The notes beneath the pieces were generated by a model. The model made no database searches. It was given only the letters and a program-made list of their open reading frames with translations, and had not been told where the DNA came from. DNA of 64,000 bases from Hypholoma sublateritium FD-334 SS-4 (taxonomy: Eukaryota > Basidiomycota > Agaricomycetes > Agaricales > Strophariaceae), in assembly GCA_000827495.1 (NCBI GenBank), contig KN817543.1, positions 186,001 through 250,000 of the forward strand, written 5' to 3'. The first letter of the stretch is position 1. Every line of letters starts with the position of its first letter. Positions 36,429 through 48,938 of the stretch are shown here, in pieces. The position numbers and the translations under genes are program-made.

Positions 36429-39400
36429 CTACTGGCGCACGTAATTGGGGACGGTATACGAGGGGGCGAAGGGCGGCGGATCGATGCCTCGCGTGGTGCA
36501 TGCCTCGATGAGCTGCTGGCGCAGGCCCGCGCAGCTGTCCTGAATAGCTGCACAAGGGGTTCAATATACATCAATGAGAACGAACGCATACACGTACCAT
36601 GACAAGGCCACAGCGCATTGAGCACATCGATAGGAATGAGGATCGACTTGGCGAGCTTCAGCGCGTCGTCGAGCGAGGGGTCATGTGTCCATAGCACTAA
36701 GCAACTGCAAATAACTCGTCAGCGTCATCCTGCACCCATCAGCGATGATAGGACGTACATCGCGAGCTGATTGATGAACCAGTTTACGCGATACGGGCGC
36801 CGCGTGAGCTGGTACGCCGCGGGCGTGCCGAGCTGGTGCACGAGCGTGTTGACGCGGCGGATAACCTGGTCCTCGTAGAACACTACCGATAAGAGTCAGT
36901 AATGGCGCCGCGGGGACATGGCAACAGCGTACACCAGTCCTCGGCCTGTTTACGCTTGAACACGGGGCCCGGGGCCGTCTTGCTGTTCTCGAGCCCATGG
37001 AAACTACTGAGCACGTCAGGATAAATGTCGGGCGGGCGCGCGGGGAAACGGCGCACCTTCGGAACGCAAGGGCCACAAGCATGCGAGTGCTACAGCGACG
37101 TCAGCCGGGCGCGCGCCGCGCATGCAGGAAAGAGACGCACTTGTGTATGTACTCGCGCGTGTTGTAAATGAGCGTGGTGTCGAGGTTGCAGCGGTGCGTG
37201 TTCAGCGCGTCCTCGATGGCCTGCGCCTCGAGGAACGCCTCGTGCGCGTTCTCCGCGCGCTCCTCGGCCTGCGACGGGTGCCGGAAGCGGTTGCAGAAGT
37301 TCCACAGCAGCATGCTGCGGCAGTACAGCGCCCACACGGACTCCTTCGGCGAGAGCGAGTCCGTCGCGCGGAACGCGGGCGACATGCGGTCGATGACCTC
37401 GCCGGGGAAGAGCAGCCCAAACTGCGCGGGCGGTCAGCGGCTGCGGCGGCGGCGCGGGAGAAGGCAGGGATAGGCTCACGTTCGCGGGATCGCAGAGGTA
37501 GAAGTGCGGCGCGTCCTCGTTGAACGCCTCGCAGCGCGCGACGTACTCGGAGACGAGCGTAAGCGACGCCCAGCAGAGGCGGCGGATCTCCTCCTGGCGG
37601 ACCTCGTCCGCGTTCCAGGCGGGGTCCCAGGGCAGGGTGTACGGCCGCGTGGCGTAGTGGTCGGGCGGATCGCGCGAGTCGGGCGGGAAGCATCCGCACT
37701 TACGTTCGCGGAGCGCATAATCGTCGAGGGTCGAGTCGCACAGCACCATGGGCACAGTGTTGGGCGAGAAAAGAGAGACCTCATGGTCGTGGGTGTCGAT
37801 GGTGGTGAGCGAGAGGGTGCGGATGAGGCCGTCGAGGCGGCTGAGGGCGTCGGTGGCGCGGCCGGGCGAGTGATTAGGGTAGGCTGATGATTCGAAAAGA
37901 GCGAGTACCTAAGGTGGCGCTGATTAGCGCCGTGGCGGTGTGGGTGCCTGCGGGACTTACGAGAGCGGCTTCGGCGATGGTGTGGTCAATCCAGTTGCGG
38001 CGGATCGCTTCCTCGAAAGCCGTGTGGGCGTCGTGTGCAAGGAGCATGGCTTCCTGCAGTCCCATATTCCCACCCTCTACGGTGCTGGATTTCATGAGTT
38101 TTGCCATGGCGAGGACGGAATAAATGAAGCATGGGTGGATACGCTGGCGCTCGTCGTCGTGGAGGAGACGGTGCTCTAGATAATCTAAATTGATAAAAGA
38201 AAGGAGGTGGCCGGTATTATTAACGCTGAGGATGGTTAATGGGTGGCTCGGAGACTGGAACTGATCAGACCCACAGAAAGGTGAGCTCGGCGATGATGGT
38301 AGGGAGCCTGGAACGTAAAGTAAGACTGGTTTCGATGAGACGAGGGAGCGGATACTTGCTCGTATTGGCGCATGATCTTCTCCCACCATGCTCTCTGCTC
38401 GGATTCAATTGTAGGTGATGTCGGGATTGGATTTCGATGGGGCGTGTCTGGAAATTGAAAAGTATTTACGTCGAGTTGGCGCGGATAGGACGATTTTGTA
38501 TAGGAACCTTGATCGTACATATACGATGGTGGCCGACGATAGGACGCGGACATGTCATGCTGATGAAGAGGCGTTGAGAGAAGGGGTCTCGGCGGACGAC
38601 GATCAGGGCCTCCGCACCTTGTAGTTGTCTTGATCCGACGGCATCCTGAGGTCTGTGTGCGGGGGCGGCGGTTGACTACTTGTGTGTGAGTAGTGATGAT
38701 CTTGCTGGTGGGGATGACGATCGGGATGGCGCTGGGTGGTGGGAGAAAGACGCCTGGGCTCGTGCTGGAGATTCTCCTTGACTTTGGACGGGGGAAGTTC
38801 GCGTTGCTCGGCTGGTCGCTCGGTCGTATTGGTAGTGCGTCTGCGTTTCGGGGGTGGAGGGACAGAACCGTCTGCTGTCCGCTTTTTACATGATCGTTGG
38901 CGCGTACCCGGACGCTTATCAGGCCCCCTCCGCTTGGGCACAGTGTCATACTCGCATGTATTCGATCTTCGGACACAGTTGTTGCACACGGGCCTTGTTG
39001 AGTCGCATCGAATTTTGCGGCTGCGACTAAGGGCGGGCGGGACAGAAGGCGGATTAGTATAGCGTTAAAAGGGTTAATGAAAAGCGGGGATTTGACATAC
39101 CACTGGCGACAGGCTATGACAACGGAGGATATCTCCTTGCGTGCGTCTCGGGGGGAAGTGCTGGTCTCTGCGGCGGGGGATGCGTCTGACCTGACGGAGG
39201 AGGACGGCACGAGCGAGGACCTGTGATCAGAGTCCATGGGCAGCGCCGACGAGGAGCCAGGGAGCCGGTTATATGGGTCCTGGGAAGGTCCACCAGGCAA
39301 CCGTCGCTCGGAGGCGGGGGGATACCGAAAGTCGATGTGTGGGGAGTGCTGGGGGACGGCGGGGATACGGTGTGCGACAGGCGGTTGGACAGAGAAGTCG

Positions 39401-39761
39401 ACGCCAAGCTGGTTGCGGGGGGGCATGGCGTAGTGGGCAGGATATGTGACATGTCGGGAGGACGAATCGAGCAGAGCCCCGGAGAGGATCGGCGGCTGTT
39501 GGGCGAGGGAGTGACTGAAGTCAAATTGCGCGCCGAGGGCGTGCTGGCCGTCAGAATACCGGACTTTGTTGCAGTGAGAAGGGCAGGGGATGCGATAGCA
39601 ACTAATGGCTTACGACTGTCGCCGTGGGTGGCGTAGGGGGCGCCAAAGGAGACGGGCGAGTGCAGCCCGGAGCCCTCCTCGCTCGACTGGGGCCCGTCCT
39701 CGGCGGGCATGCTGTGCGGGTGGAACGGCGAGTACGGGTCGACAGACGCACTGGCGACCAT
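36429..39761 (-). CDS. Zn(II)2Cys6 transcription factor, 893 aa
   Basis: A fungal-specific DNA-binding regulator. Thirteen exons: 39614-39761, 39101-39563, 38618-39026, 38360-38559, 38275-38307, 37961-38225, 37480-37908, 37141-37421, 37057-37089, 36933-37003, 36759-36882, 36598-36704, 36429-36547; sum 2682 nt. The binuclear cluster has C201, C204, C211, C218, C221 and C228 (C-x2-C-x6-C-x6-C-x2-C-x6-C), and is followed by the basic PKRRGPDKRPGTRQR segment. The N-terminal 200 residues are Ser/Pro-rich. After a His/Pro/Gln-rich linker comes the fungal transcription-factor regulatory domain, with LLSFINLDYLE, FIYSVLAMAKLMKSS, NWIDHTIAEAAL, EIRRLCWASLTLV and SVWALYCRSMLLWNF. Two exons are only 33 nt, and the fourth intron works only as GC-AG. 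Target genes cannot be inferred. The start is the first ATG of the open first exon. Confidence 0.92.
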
Positions 39762-42700
39762 AGCAGGGGGAGCAGAGCAAGGATCTGAGCCACGCGAAGA
39801 AAGGCTTATGAGATGATTAGAAGATCAGAACGTCCATATCTTTTTTCCGTCTCCGCAAGCCGCTGATCTCAACAAAAACATATCTCTGTCACACTCCTTT
39901 CCCACGTAGATCGGCACCGGCGCATCCCCATCGGGCCGCACGTGACACCCACCCGAACTCCCGGGCCCTCCACCTGGCTCCCCGACTTTCCCGGACGCCG
40001 TATCCACCGCCGGCCGCCACCAGCCCACGCGAGCGGCCGATCCGCCATCCCGACGCATTAGTCGGTAAGGCAGCGGCGTGCGCCCACGCGTCGCAGCGAC
40101 CAGGGTCGGCAGGCCCAGCGTCGCACCTGCGCCCGCGCCTCGACGTCTCGGCGGCGCGCCCATGGCTCAGCCTTGCGCCGCTACCCACCGCCCGCCCGCC
40201 CTGCGCCGTGCGCCCTCCCACACGCGCACGCCCATTGCACGCGCGCTGCGGATATCACCGTCGCTGCGGGCAGTCGCTGTGGACCCGCGGACCGCGCCGC
40301 ATCCCAGGCCGCTGGGTCTCTTTATGTCTCTTTGTTCGCGCACGCCGCCACGCCCGTCACGCAATCACCATCGCGCCTCGACAGCGGGCAGATAGGGAGG
40401 CCCCCACCCGAGGTAGCCAGCCAGCAGCGCGACAGCGCGCTGGCGCCTGATTGTGCGCTTTGCCGCGGATGCACCCAAATGGGCGTATCCCACTCGCCCG
40501 GGCGACGCTGCCCAGTCGTGCCTGGCCATATGATATCCGCGATGCTCAGCCTGCGCCCCCATTGTCCCCCCAATGCACGTAGCCTATCCTCTTTGTATCC
40601 CTTCGAAGGACGGTGGGTGGGTGTGACAGCGACAAATGTCCCAAATCCAGACATACAGAATTCCCTCCACGGACAAAGCAAATAGATGCGCTGATAGAAC
40701 CCCGCTCCACCCCACCCCCCGCCCTATTTGGCACTAATCAGGGATAAAAAAAGCGGCACCACAGGTGCATGCGCTGCTGCATCATATTCATTTCGTGCTT
40801 CGTGCGCGTCCAGGGAGCTTCGCGGTGCTATCCCCGGACGGCAGGGGCCCGCCCCACCGGCGTCCCCCGATCCCGAGCGCGACGCGTGCTCTCGACCTCG
40901 ACGACATGTGCGCCACAGCTCGGGCGCCAGCCACGCACGAACGCACGGGCCCTCGCGCGCCGCTGACGAGACGGACGGCCGCCGCACCACTGCGCGCCAC
41001 GATCACCACTTCGTCTCGGCACCCCCTCTCTCAGCCACAGTAACGCAAACACCACGACAACAGTGCAGCGGACTTAGAGCCGTCCCTGGACGATCGGCGG
41101 GACGGTGCATGGCACCCATGCACCGTCTCGCCGTGGATGGACGCCGGACCAGCCAGGTGACACGGCGCCTTCGCTGGCCTTGGCACCGCGGGTAGACGCG
41201 CTATGCCCGACTAGTAGCAGGGGGGGAGGGGGGGGGGGATTCCACGCACCGGCCCCGGACGCACGCGCGCATCCGCGGCGTCCGACAGCAGGCGCGCCGA
41301 GTGTGTGGCGCACACGCACGCAGGCAGGAGGCCCCCCCGCCCACACCCGCGGTGCACCGCCCACCACGCCGGGACGGCCATCGCCGATCGTCGCACCGCA
41401 TCGGGCGCCCTGGGCACGTACCGGTGCAGCGCACGCATCGAGCGAATTTTTCCCCCCGCGCACGGGGCGCGCCGTGCCCGCTGCTCTTTCACGCTTCCTT
41501 TCTGGGCGGCGCATTCCCGTACAAACGACGCGGCGACACGCCGCGCGGTTGATCGCCACGCACCGGCGGCGCGCGCCCCGTCCGCCGGCCGCCGCGCACG
41601 CGCGCACAGCGCCCCCTCAGCTGGACGCACACACACACAGCGACGACACACCCCCGCCCGCCGCCCGCCGCCCGCCGCAGCCGGCGCGCGGCAGAGGGCG
41701 CGGGCGTGGCGCTGCTGCCAGATATAGATTTAGACATCGCGGATCTCGATCGGCACGCGAAGTGAGTTGCCGGATACCGCCGTGGGAGCCCGCGCCGCGC
41801 TGATGCGCCCCACGTGGGGGGGGGGCCGCGGGCCCAGGCGCGGCGGCGGCGGCGGCGGCGCCGCCCGCCGCGAGCGCCTCCCACAACGTGCGCCGATCCT
41901 GTGCTGGATGCTTTTGCGCGTGTATTATAGGCAGAGGCGCGCGCGCCGTGCATTGCGCCCGCGATCCGCAGCGCGTATGTACCGGACCCACTGGGACCCA
42001 CTCCCCGCACCACCACCGCCGCCGCGCGCGCGGCGCCCGCCCGCGCCCAGGATCACGCGGGCGGGACCCAGCCCCGCGGTGTGCGGCTCCATTCCTGCGA
42101 TCCCATAATTTGCGCTGCATAATGATATATGTAGTACCACCCTGGCGCGCGAATTCCAATTTCCAACGCGATGCGCGCTCCTTCTGCATCGGGCGAGTCA
42201 CGACGCCGGGGCGCGTGCTTTTGACGGGAATAGCGCTACTGCCCCCGCGCGCGCGCCCGGAATAGCCGCGGCGTCCCCGGCGCGCAGTGGGAGCCAGGCA
42301 GGCAGCGGCGCGCATCGAACGGGACGCTTTTTCTCTCTCTCCGCAGCGCGCGCCCACGGCTGTGTGTGCCGCGCCACAGCGCACTCACCCCCGGGCGCGC
42401 GGGTGCCAAGCGCACCCCGCCCGGGCGCAGTAGCGAGCTTGTCGAGGGGGCGGTCGCTCGTCATGATGATGATGGCCAGGAATAGAATTAACGTTGCCTA
42501 TTTATGTGGCACGCTTCGAAAGAGGTCGTCCAGCCCTGCGTGGGCGTGCGTCGAGCGCAGCGAAGGCGAAGGACGGCGGGTCCAGACCGTCACGCAAAGG
42601 TTCGCCGCGCATAGAGTGGGCCCCTCGCCGTGAACGGGCACGCAAACGGCGCACGGCGCGCTGCGGACGACGATCTAGAAAGCGGGTCAGTCAGCTGAGC

Positions 42701-45209
42701 AGTATAGGGGAACAGATATCCTTGATAAATCCGCGACAAGTGCGAGGCTCCTGAGGCGTCGCGCGAATGTTGAGCGGCGCTGTGTGACCTCTCCCCTACC
42801 GCCTTTCCACGTCGTATATTCAGGCTGCCACGCAACGCTTCTTTCCCATGCCGCGTCTGCGGTGGCATCTCTTGCGGACAGCCGTTCCCAGCCCCGCTAT
42901 CGCTCAGATCAGATGAGGCGTCACCCTCTCTCCGCTCCGCCCACTATGGTGCAAGCTATCGGTGCTTGCGCTTATCTGGCTGTATATTCCCACATCACGA
43001 GCCTTATGATCAGTCGTCGGCACATTGATTTACCTCGATGACTTAGAGTTCACTGCCCACAGCGGTGTATCGTGCCCCGTCTGATATCTGAAACTTGCAT
43101 CGTAGTGTACAAATTGTTCAGATATCCATATGCACATATATGGGCGTCTGCTGCGCGCCTTCGTTTAATGCACTGCCAAAGCGATAGTTGTACGGACCAA
43201 CGAATCATCGGAAGGCTCGGGGATTTCTTACTACATAATTACCCTCCTTGGCGCACTTCCCCGGCGAAAGCCCCCGCGATCACACGTGGAGGAGATTAAC
43301 CAAGATCGAACGCTGGTCTAACGTCCGTGACAAGCCGCGTCTGCCACGGCTACCATCACGCCTCCAGCACCGACGCTCCAGTACTGGGAGAAAGCTGCCA
43401 ATCTCGACCGCCTCGGAAGCGCGCTGGGAACCCGTCGAGAACACGGTGCGCTGCGGAGATTAGCGCGTCCATGTGGCCTGTCATGAAACAGCAAAAGAGG
43501 CGCGCTGTGAAGCTATGTGGTGCGCCTGGATCACCCCTGTGTCTGCGCTCGAGGGGCTTCGGCGCGATACCGGGAATAGCCACGGCTATGTCCAGCGCGA
43601 AGCACATCTACTTCCCAGTGCATATATCTCGGATGGGCCGACTCAATGTGTCGCGACCATGGTCCATGGAACGTGCCCATTCTATTGCGAAGTCCATTTA
43701 TTCGTCCTCACAAGCGCTTCATCCAATTAATTACCAAGGCGGCTCTCCTCATTACGGCCCGACGCGCGCGCAGAATATTCCTCGACACAGCCTGCAGCTT
43801 GTTTGCGATTAATTGGATCCATATTTACCAGCGTCACTATTGTGCTGGTGACACTGCCGTACGGCGTGTGAGAGCATTGCACAGGAAGCGGTGATACATT
43901 AAAGGCACACTCACCACGTGGGCCTGGATGAAAGGCGCTAGGAAGGAGTCGTTTTATTTATATCGCGCACGGGTGTGATAGAAGTATTCCGACATTCACA
44001 TTCACGGCCCAGTAGGGCCACCACGATTGTGAAAACAGAAGCATAATAACAGTATGCGTTTCTACTGGGTCTCGGATGGGTTCCGTTCAACCATTCGACG
44101 AATCATTCGCCCTGGGAATTTCTGCTCCGAAGTTCCTTCAGGTTCAGTGTACGTGACAGAAGAGCCTTATCCGGTATTTTATCTCTGTCAGGCCTTCCAT
44201 ACAACCATGACAAAGCTTCTGAAACTAATTCGCAGCTAATTCATGATGAAGAAAGAAAAGGATGCTTCTGTTAGACCCGTCAGTACAATACGGTGATATT
44301 TCCTGCCAAGACATAGGCTAGTCTATGCTAGGGATAAATGAATGAGTGGAGATATATTTCCAGAAGGATCTTCGACGATTTGAGCATTATATCTCATCGT
44401 GTTCCTCTTGCCACTCTCGTATCGTTGTCAACTCATCGGTAACCGGTGAGTAATGACATAAAGTCGGTGATGTGACTGTTATTGACGTTTTCGATTTCTC
44501 CTTCTATCTAACAGCAGTGCAGTACAAAGACTTTAGCTGGGGTGCTCAAGCTCAAGGCCCGAGGTTAACCATTGACTAAGAGTATCCATTGTCCAGTTGA
44601 CTTGTATCCGATTCAAAGCAATGTAATTTTCATTTCCGTTCGATACCTCTTTTTATTCCTTCGGCTAACTGCTGCCTCCCGAGAATTGGGAACGGTCCAG
44701 ATGGAACTTGAACGTTACTGAAATCTGAAACTTGAAATTTGACATGACGTTCAGTCATGACTGAAAATGACAGACATACACCACTACTAGGTTATCAGAA
44801 CAATCCTTTTTGCCCAAAGTTCTCTCCACTGGTAATACTGGAGCACTTCGCACTGGACTTCGGAGAGGCTCCGGCGACTCAGCGACTCGCACTGGATTCC
44901 AGAAACCTATTTTTAAACAATATTCGTGGTAATGAAAGTGTCGGGTCACGTGAAGGTCTAATTGCGTCGTCTCACGCCTTTTCCTTCCAACCTGACGCCT
45001 CCAAAACGCCTTTCAATTCTGTCGAGACCTAAGCTTGATTATGTCCTATTGCATCTTGGCTTAAACAATCGTACCGCCGGATTTCAAATGTCAACTCACT
45101 AAGAACCATCTTTTGTCCCGAGCGCCCAACAACGAACATCCAGCAAATCAACTCAGCAGCTGGGATACAACTCTACGGAAGATACCCATTCGACGATCAT
45201 TCTATATTT
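39762..45209. other. Long gene-poor stretch including a very GC-rich island
   Basis: About 39850-42480 is extremely GC-rich. It has a G-run block at about 41218-41240, a (GGC)n stretch at about 41840-41870, and large open frames on both strands. Those frames are composition artefacts: none has a domain and all overlap others. About 42500-45209 is more ordinary. A perfect 16-bp palindrome sits at 44750-44765. Divergent promoters of the Zn2Cys6 gene and the DUF202 gene should lie at the two ends. Confidence 0.5.
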
Positions 45210-46035
45210 ATGACTACCTACTACGATTCAAGAAATTTCGTTGAGTATGATGATGCCCAATTAGCAGACTGGACGCCACCAGTTACACCTACAGAAACTT
45301 CGGCGTTGATCCCTCCAAGTCCAGCGGGTCGCAACAGGTGCGTCCTCGGTTCGATGGGAATGCCAGGTCGACATGGGTTTATAACGGTGAGCTAGACGAT
45401 CCACTCTCCCAGTATATACGCCATCGGAAACATCTGATCTGGGTCCTGTTACTCGCATTCACGCGCCCTCTTCCTCGACGCCCTCCTCGCCACGGCCGAC
45501 AAACCTAACAGCGGGAAAGCCGAATGATCACCATCACGAGTCAAAAAACATCAACGGCGTCGAGTTGACCCTTGTCAACATCGGCAGCGTCGCCAGGGAC
45601 CACCTTGCATTGGAGCGGACATACCTCGCATATGTTCGGACGAGCTTAGGAATAGCCTCTGCTGGCGTAGGTTAGCGCGTCTTGTCCCATGCGCAAAGGT
45701 ACTCCTTTCCTGGACTAATAAATGTTTTACAGCTCTGATGCAGTTCCTTCGGCTTGGGGCCGATACGAGATCTTTCGCAGCACCTATAGGAGCTCTCGTA
45801 TTGCTTGCGGGCTTGCTGGTTCTATGTTTTGGTGCGCACTTATTCGTTGTTTCCGTCGCGTTCAATGGCTTACCTGGACGAATCTGTAGGAACTCGGCGC
45901 TTCTTCATCGTTCAAAGAACGCTGGTATCTGGTCATTTTCCGCCATCCATTTTTGAGATCGTATTCACGAGCGTCGCTCTTGGTTCTTTGGTTGTTGGGA
46001 TATTTGGGGCCATCATTGCCGCGCAGTTGAGATAA
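45210..46035 (+). CDS. DUF202 domain membrane protein, 219 aa
   Basis: A small integral membrane protein of the DUF202/YidH-like family, related to the membrane part of VTC and similar vacuolar proteins; its biochemical role is unclear. Exons: 45210-45366, 45413-45670, 45733-45831, 45890-46035; sum 660 nt. The family signature RDHLALERTYLAYVRTSLGI precedes three hydrophobic spans: about residues 125-150 (within that signature and the following segment), about 152-172 (APIGALVLLAGLLVLCFG) and about 193-215. The RFFIVQ motif follows span 2. The N-terminal 85 residues are polar, Ser/Pro-rich and likely cytosolic. The first intron (45367-45412) uses an atypical donor, GTCGAC; other joins in this part break the frame, so the first exon boundary is the least certain point. 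Confidence 0.85.
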
Positions 46036-46214
46036 CTTGACGCATAGTCGTTCTAAAGTAACAGCTTTTCTTCCCGGTACTGTGATATTTTTCTTACCAA
46101 GATTTACGGTTTCATGGAGTGTGATTCCTCCAACTGTGCTGGTATGTCTCGCTCCTTGACAGGTCGTTATTACAGCCCTCGGAACCAAGTTGGCAGGGAG
46201 ACTGAAAAAGACAT

Positions 46215-46304
46215 GATCCCTTAGTTCAGTGGTAGAATGTATGATTCCAGCCCTCTTCGTCAGGTGCTTCCATAAGGTCACCCGTTCAATCCGGGTAGGG
46301 ATCA
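46215..46304 (+). tRNA. tRNA-Trp (CCA) with 18-nt intron
   Basis: A complete cloverleaf can be drawn. The acceptor stem GATCCCT/AGGGATC pairs over 7 bp, with A as discriminator. The D arm is GTTC..GAAT with AGTGGTA in the loop. The T stem ACCCG/CGGGT encloses loop TTCAATC. The anticodon loop reads TT-CCA-G, then an intron at 46251-46268 in the canonical place after base 37. The anticodon stem TATGA/CCATA has four pairs plus an A-C mismatch next to the loop. A T4 run at 46309-46312 could terminate Pol III. Trp identity follows from the CCA anticodon. Confidence 0.85.
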
Positions 46305-47495
46305 TTTGTTTTGTTGCTAATCACATTGACTAGTGATGCATGTATACTGTTTTGAGTAACAGGCGACAGGCCTGAGGCTACAGCTCACAACTGACAAGTA
46401 TCCCGCGAATACGAAAAATTGTAGTCTTTACGAACTAGTTATGTAATTTTTCCAGGTATCCTCGAAAAAGTACCTCGATATATTCGGTCGCTACATTTTA
46501 ATCAACAATCCTGAACGTACTGAACTTGTGACGTTCTAAATATCTGGATTCTCCCGAATTCTGATCTGGTCACAGACCACACGGATGGGACACGTACGTC
46601 CGCATTATGGTCCGTGACTCTGAACGAAATTGACCGTGTCCCAGGTAAGTAGTTGCTAAATTCCAATCGGTCTCAGCGCTCTCAGGACAGCCGGCAGATT
46701 ATCTGGCATGAACTCCCGGAGAATGGAAGCAAGTTCTCTCCCGGAGATTCTCCATTTAACAGGTATCGTGGACAAACCTCATTTTAGATAGATGCCATGG
46801 TAGGGGGCCCCTGTCTAGTCTTTTTTTCGCCTCTCGGAACCGCATATCTGCAAAAATGCCGTCTTCTACAACTACGAAGGTTCTGTAGATAAATAGAAAT
46901 AAGGGGGGAATGTGATTTTTTTATGTTCATGTAGTATGTTAAAATTTAAATGTCAGTGCAATTCAAGCCCGGCAATGCTCTTTGATTATCTATTCTATAT
47001 GGCACCTCGGGAGACTCGGGTAGATAAAAATTCAAGTTCTTCCAAGCCACTGGCCGCGAACACCAAGTGAACACCGTATTTGATCCGTTGCATTAGTTAT
47101 GTACTAAGCGCCATGTTCGGTGTGGCAAAACTACCGTTTATTCGACAAATTCAGTACGTAAATTGAGCTTGACAAGTAAGCGTATTTATTGCTAATTCAA
47201 CAAGGACCCATTGACCTATTTGGGCCTACTGAAATATATACCTGAGAACTTGAGAAGTTAGAACTGCAAAGCGTTTGCAAAGCACGATTTGACAAACTTG
47301 GATTAATTGCTAGTCAACCCCCATTTTCATAAAGGGGTACCAAACATTGGACTCTGCTAAATCGTGCTTGGATTCTCCCGTAGCTCAAGAAGGAAAGCAC
47401 GAGGACGACCATAATTGGCTAGTAATACTTGGTAGGAACCTGAAGCACAAGATTGAACCCCATAATCCAAGTACCTAATAGTAAGGCTATCAGAC
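46305..47495. other. Intergenic stretch
   Basis: An AT-rich spacer between the tRNA gene and the F-box gene. It has only short frames, and I see no repeat or RNA gene in it. A small local repetition of CTCCCGGAGA-type sequence occurs near 46710-46755. Confidence 0.4.
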
Positions 47496-48938
47496 ATGGC
47501 TGAATCTTCAAGTCGCCGTTTCCACCACGTGCTAAACTTCTCTCAGATCTTCTACACCTCGATTCCAGCAATTTTTGGAAATGGTTTTGACATCGAGTAC
47601 TTACACAGTACACTACTCTCAACACTACAATTTTCTCCGAATCACTTGAACTTGAACGATAGAATCCAGAAATTCTCGATGACGACCAGAAACATCACCT
47701 CCAGTCTCACTGACGATATATTCCGCAGGGTTTTCGAATTTTTTGTCGAAGATGTACCAATAAATATTCCACCGACGGCCACGAAGGACGGCAGATCCAC
47801 TCTAATGCTTGTATGTCGACGCTGGAATCTAGTCGCTCAATCGACGCAGGCCTTATGGAACCATATTTTATTCTTGGACACTTCTATCCGTCCCCACAAC
47901 ACCCTACATATCCTCCGGCAGTATTTTATCTGCCTCCAACGAAGTCGCGAAAGTCTCCTGACGGTGAAATTTAACGGTAGTACCGATGACTGGGGAACTC
48001 TTGCCACCACTATTATTTTACAGCTCTCCAGCAGACGTATGATGTCGTTAACGTGCGCCCCTCCTACATTCCACCAAATGGTTGACTTACGGACCCCTGG
48101 CTTTGTCGTACCATGGGGAAACCTCGTATCTCTGGACCTTTCACAGAGCTCTATAACCCCCCAGGCCTTCGTGAATACCATGCGGTACAGCTCAGACCAT
48201 CTGAAAACCGGTCATTTCTATGTGGAGTGTCGATCTATCCTCCAGCTCTCCTGCGCTTTGTCGCGAAATCCAATCATCATGAAGGAATTATCCGAAATGC
48301 GACTACGCCTATCCCATCCCAGTCGTGCTGTCCAGCTATTCCTAGCGGTTCAATATACACACCTTGTTGACTTGTCTATCGAGATGCACGATACGATTCA
48401 AAAATGGGAATTAAACCGAATTAAATCTATGCTTTGTAGTTCTGGACATTCACTCCTTCACCTCCGTTTATACGACTTCGCCCCACCAGGAACTCTACCT
48501 TCGAGACGACACCGTGCTACATCATACGACGAGCTGGAAGGTCTGCTCGAAATTGTCCCAAATCTCAGGACTTTAGTTCTACCAGTGGGTGTAAATGTCC
48601 ATGCGCGGACGATAGAGGGCCTTGCCTCGTGCCGCTTGTTGAAACATGTATCGGTGCTGGAACTTGGGGCCACAAACGGGTTGCACATTTTGTCGATGAT
48701 ACGTAGGCGGGCGGAACATGCACAAACCTCGAATCTTGGCCTTGGAAGTTCCAGGAGAATGATCGCCTGTTTCTCGTCTTTGGAGTACATTCGAGTTTCC
48801 ATTCCGCGGCACTGCCACGAAACGCTATTGGAGGTCGGCACCCTTCAAGATGATCTTTTCGCTTTGGGATTCCCGTGTGATATCCGGATTCGCCTTGACC
48901 ACGACCTTCCTCTTTCCACGAGGAGAAGAATACAGTAA
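47496..48938 (+). CDS. F-box protein, up to 480 aa
   Basis: A single-exon gene. The F-box begins at about residue 70 (LTDDIFRRVFEFF) and continues to LMLVCRRWNLVAQSTQALWNHI, the usual pattern of basidiomycete F-box proteins. Such proteins act as substrate receptors of SCF ubiquitin ligases through Skp1. The remainder has leucine-rich segments (LVSLDLSQSSI, HLRLYDF, LRTLVLPVG, VSVLELG) spaced like degenerate leucine-rich repeats. An internal in-frame ATG at 47679 (MTTRNITSS) lies just before the F-box and may be the true start, because the first 61 residues match nothing in the family. The substrate is unknown. Confidence 0.8.
   Translation: MAESSSRRFHHVLNFSQIFYTSIPAIFGNGFDIEYLHSTLLSTLQFSPNHLNLNDRIQKFSMTTRNITSSLTDDIFRRVFEFFVEDVPINIPPTATKDGRSTLMLVCRRWNLVAQSTQALWNHILFLDTSIRPHNTLHILRQYFICLQRSRESLLTVKFNGSTDDWGTLATTIILQLSSRRMMSLTCAPPTFHQMVDLRTPGFVVPWGNLVSLDLSQSSITPQAFVNTMRYSSDHLKTGHFYVECRSILQLSCALSRNPIIMKELSEMRLRLSHPSRAVQLFLAVQYTHLVDLSIEMHDTIQKWELNRIKSMLCSSGHSLLHLRLYDFAPPGTLPSRRHRATSYDELEGLLEIVPNLRTLVLPVGVNVHARTIEGLASCRLLKHVSVLELGATNGLHILSMIRRRAEHAQTSNLGLGSSRRMIACFSSLEYIRVSIPRHCHETLLEVGTLQDDLFALGFPCDIRIRLDHDLPLSTRRRIQ

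Noticed and set aside
41617..42384. A 255-codon minus-strand open frame in the GC island
   Set aside because: It exists because stop codons are rare in this composition. Plus-strand frames of similar length overlap it, it is Arg/Ala/Gly-rich without any domain, and it has no intron structure like real genes here.
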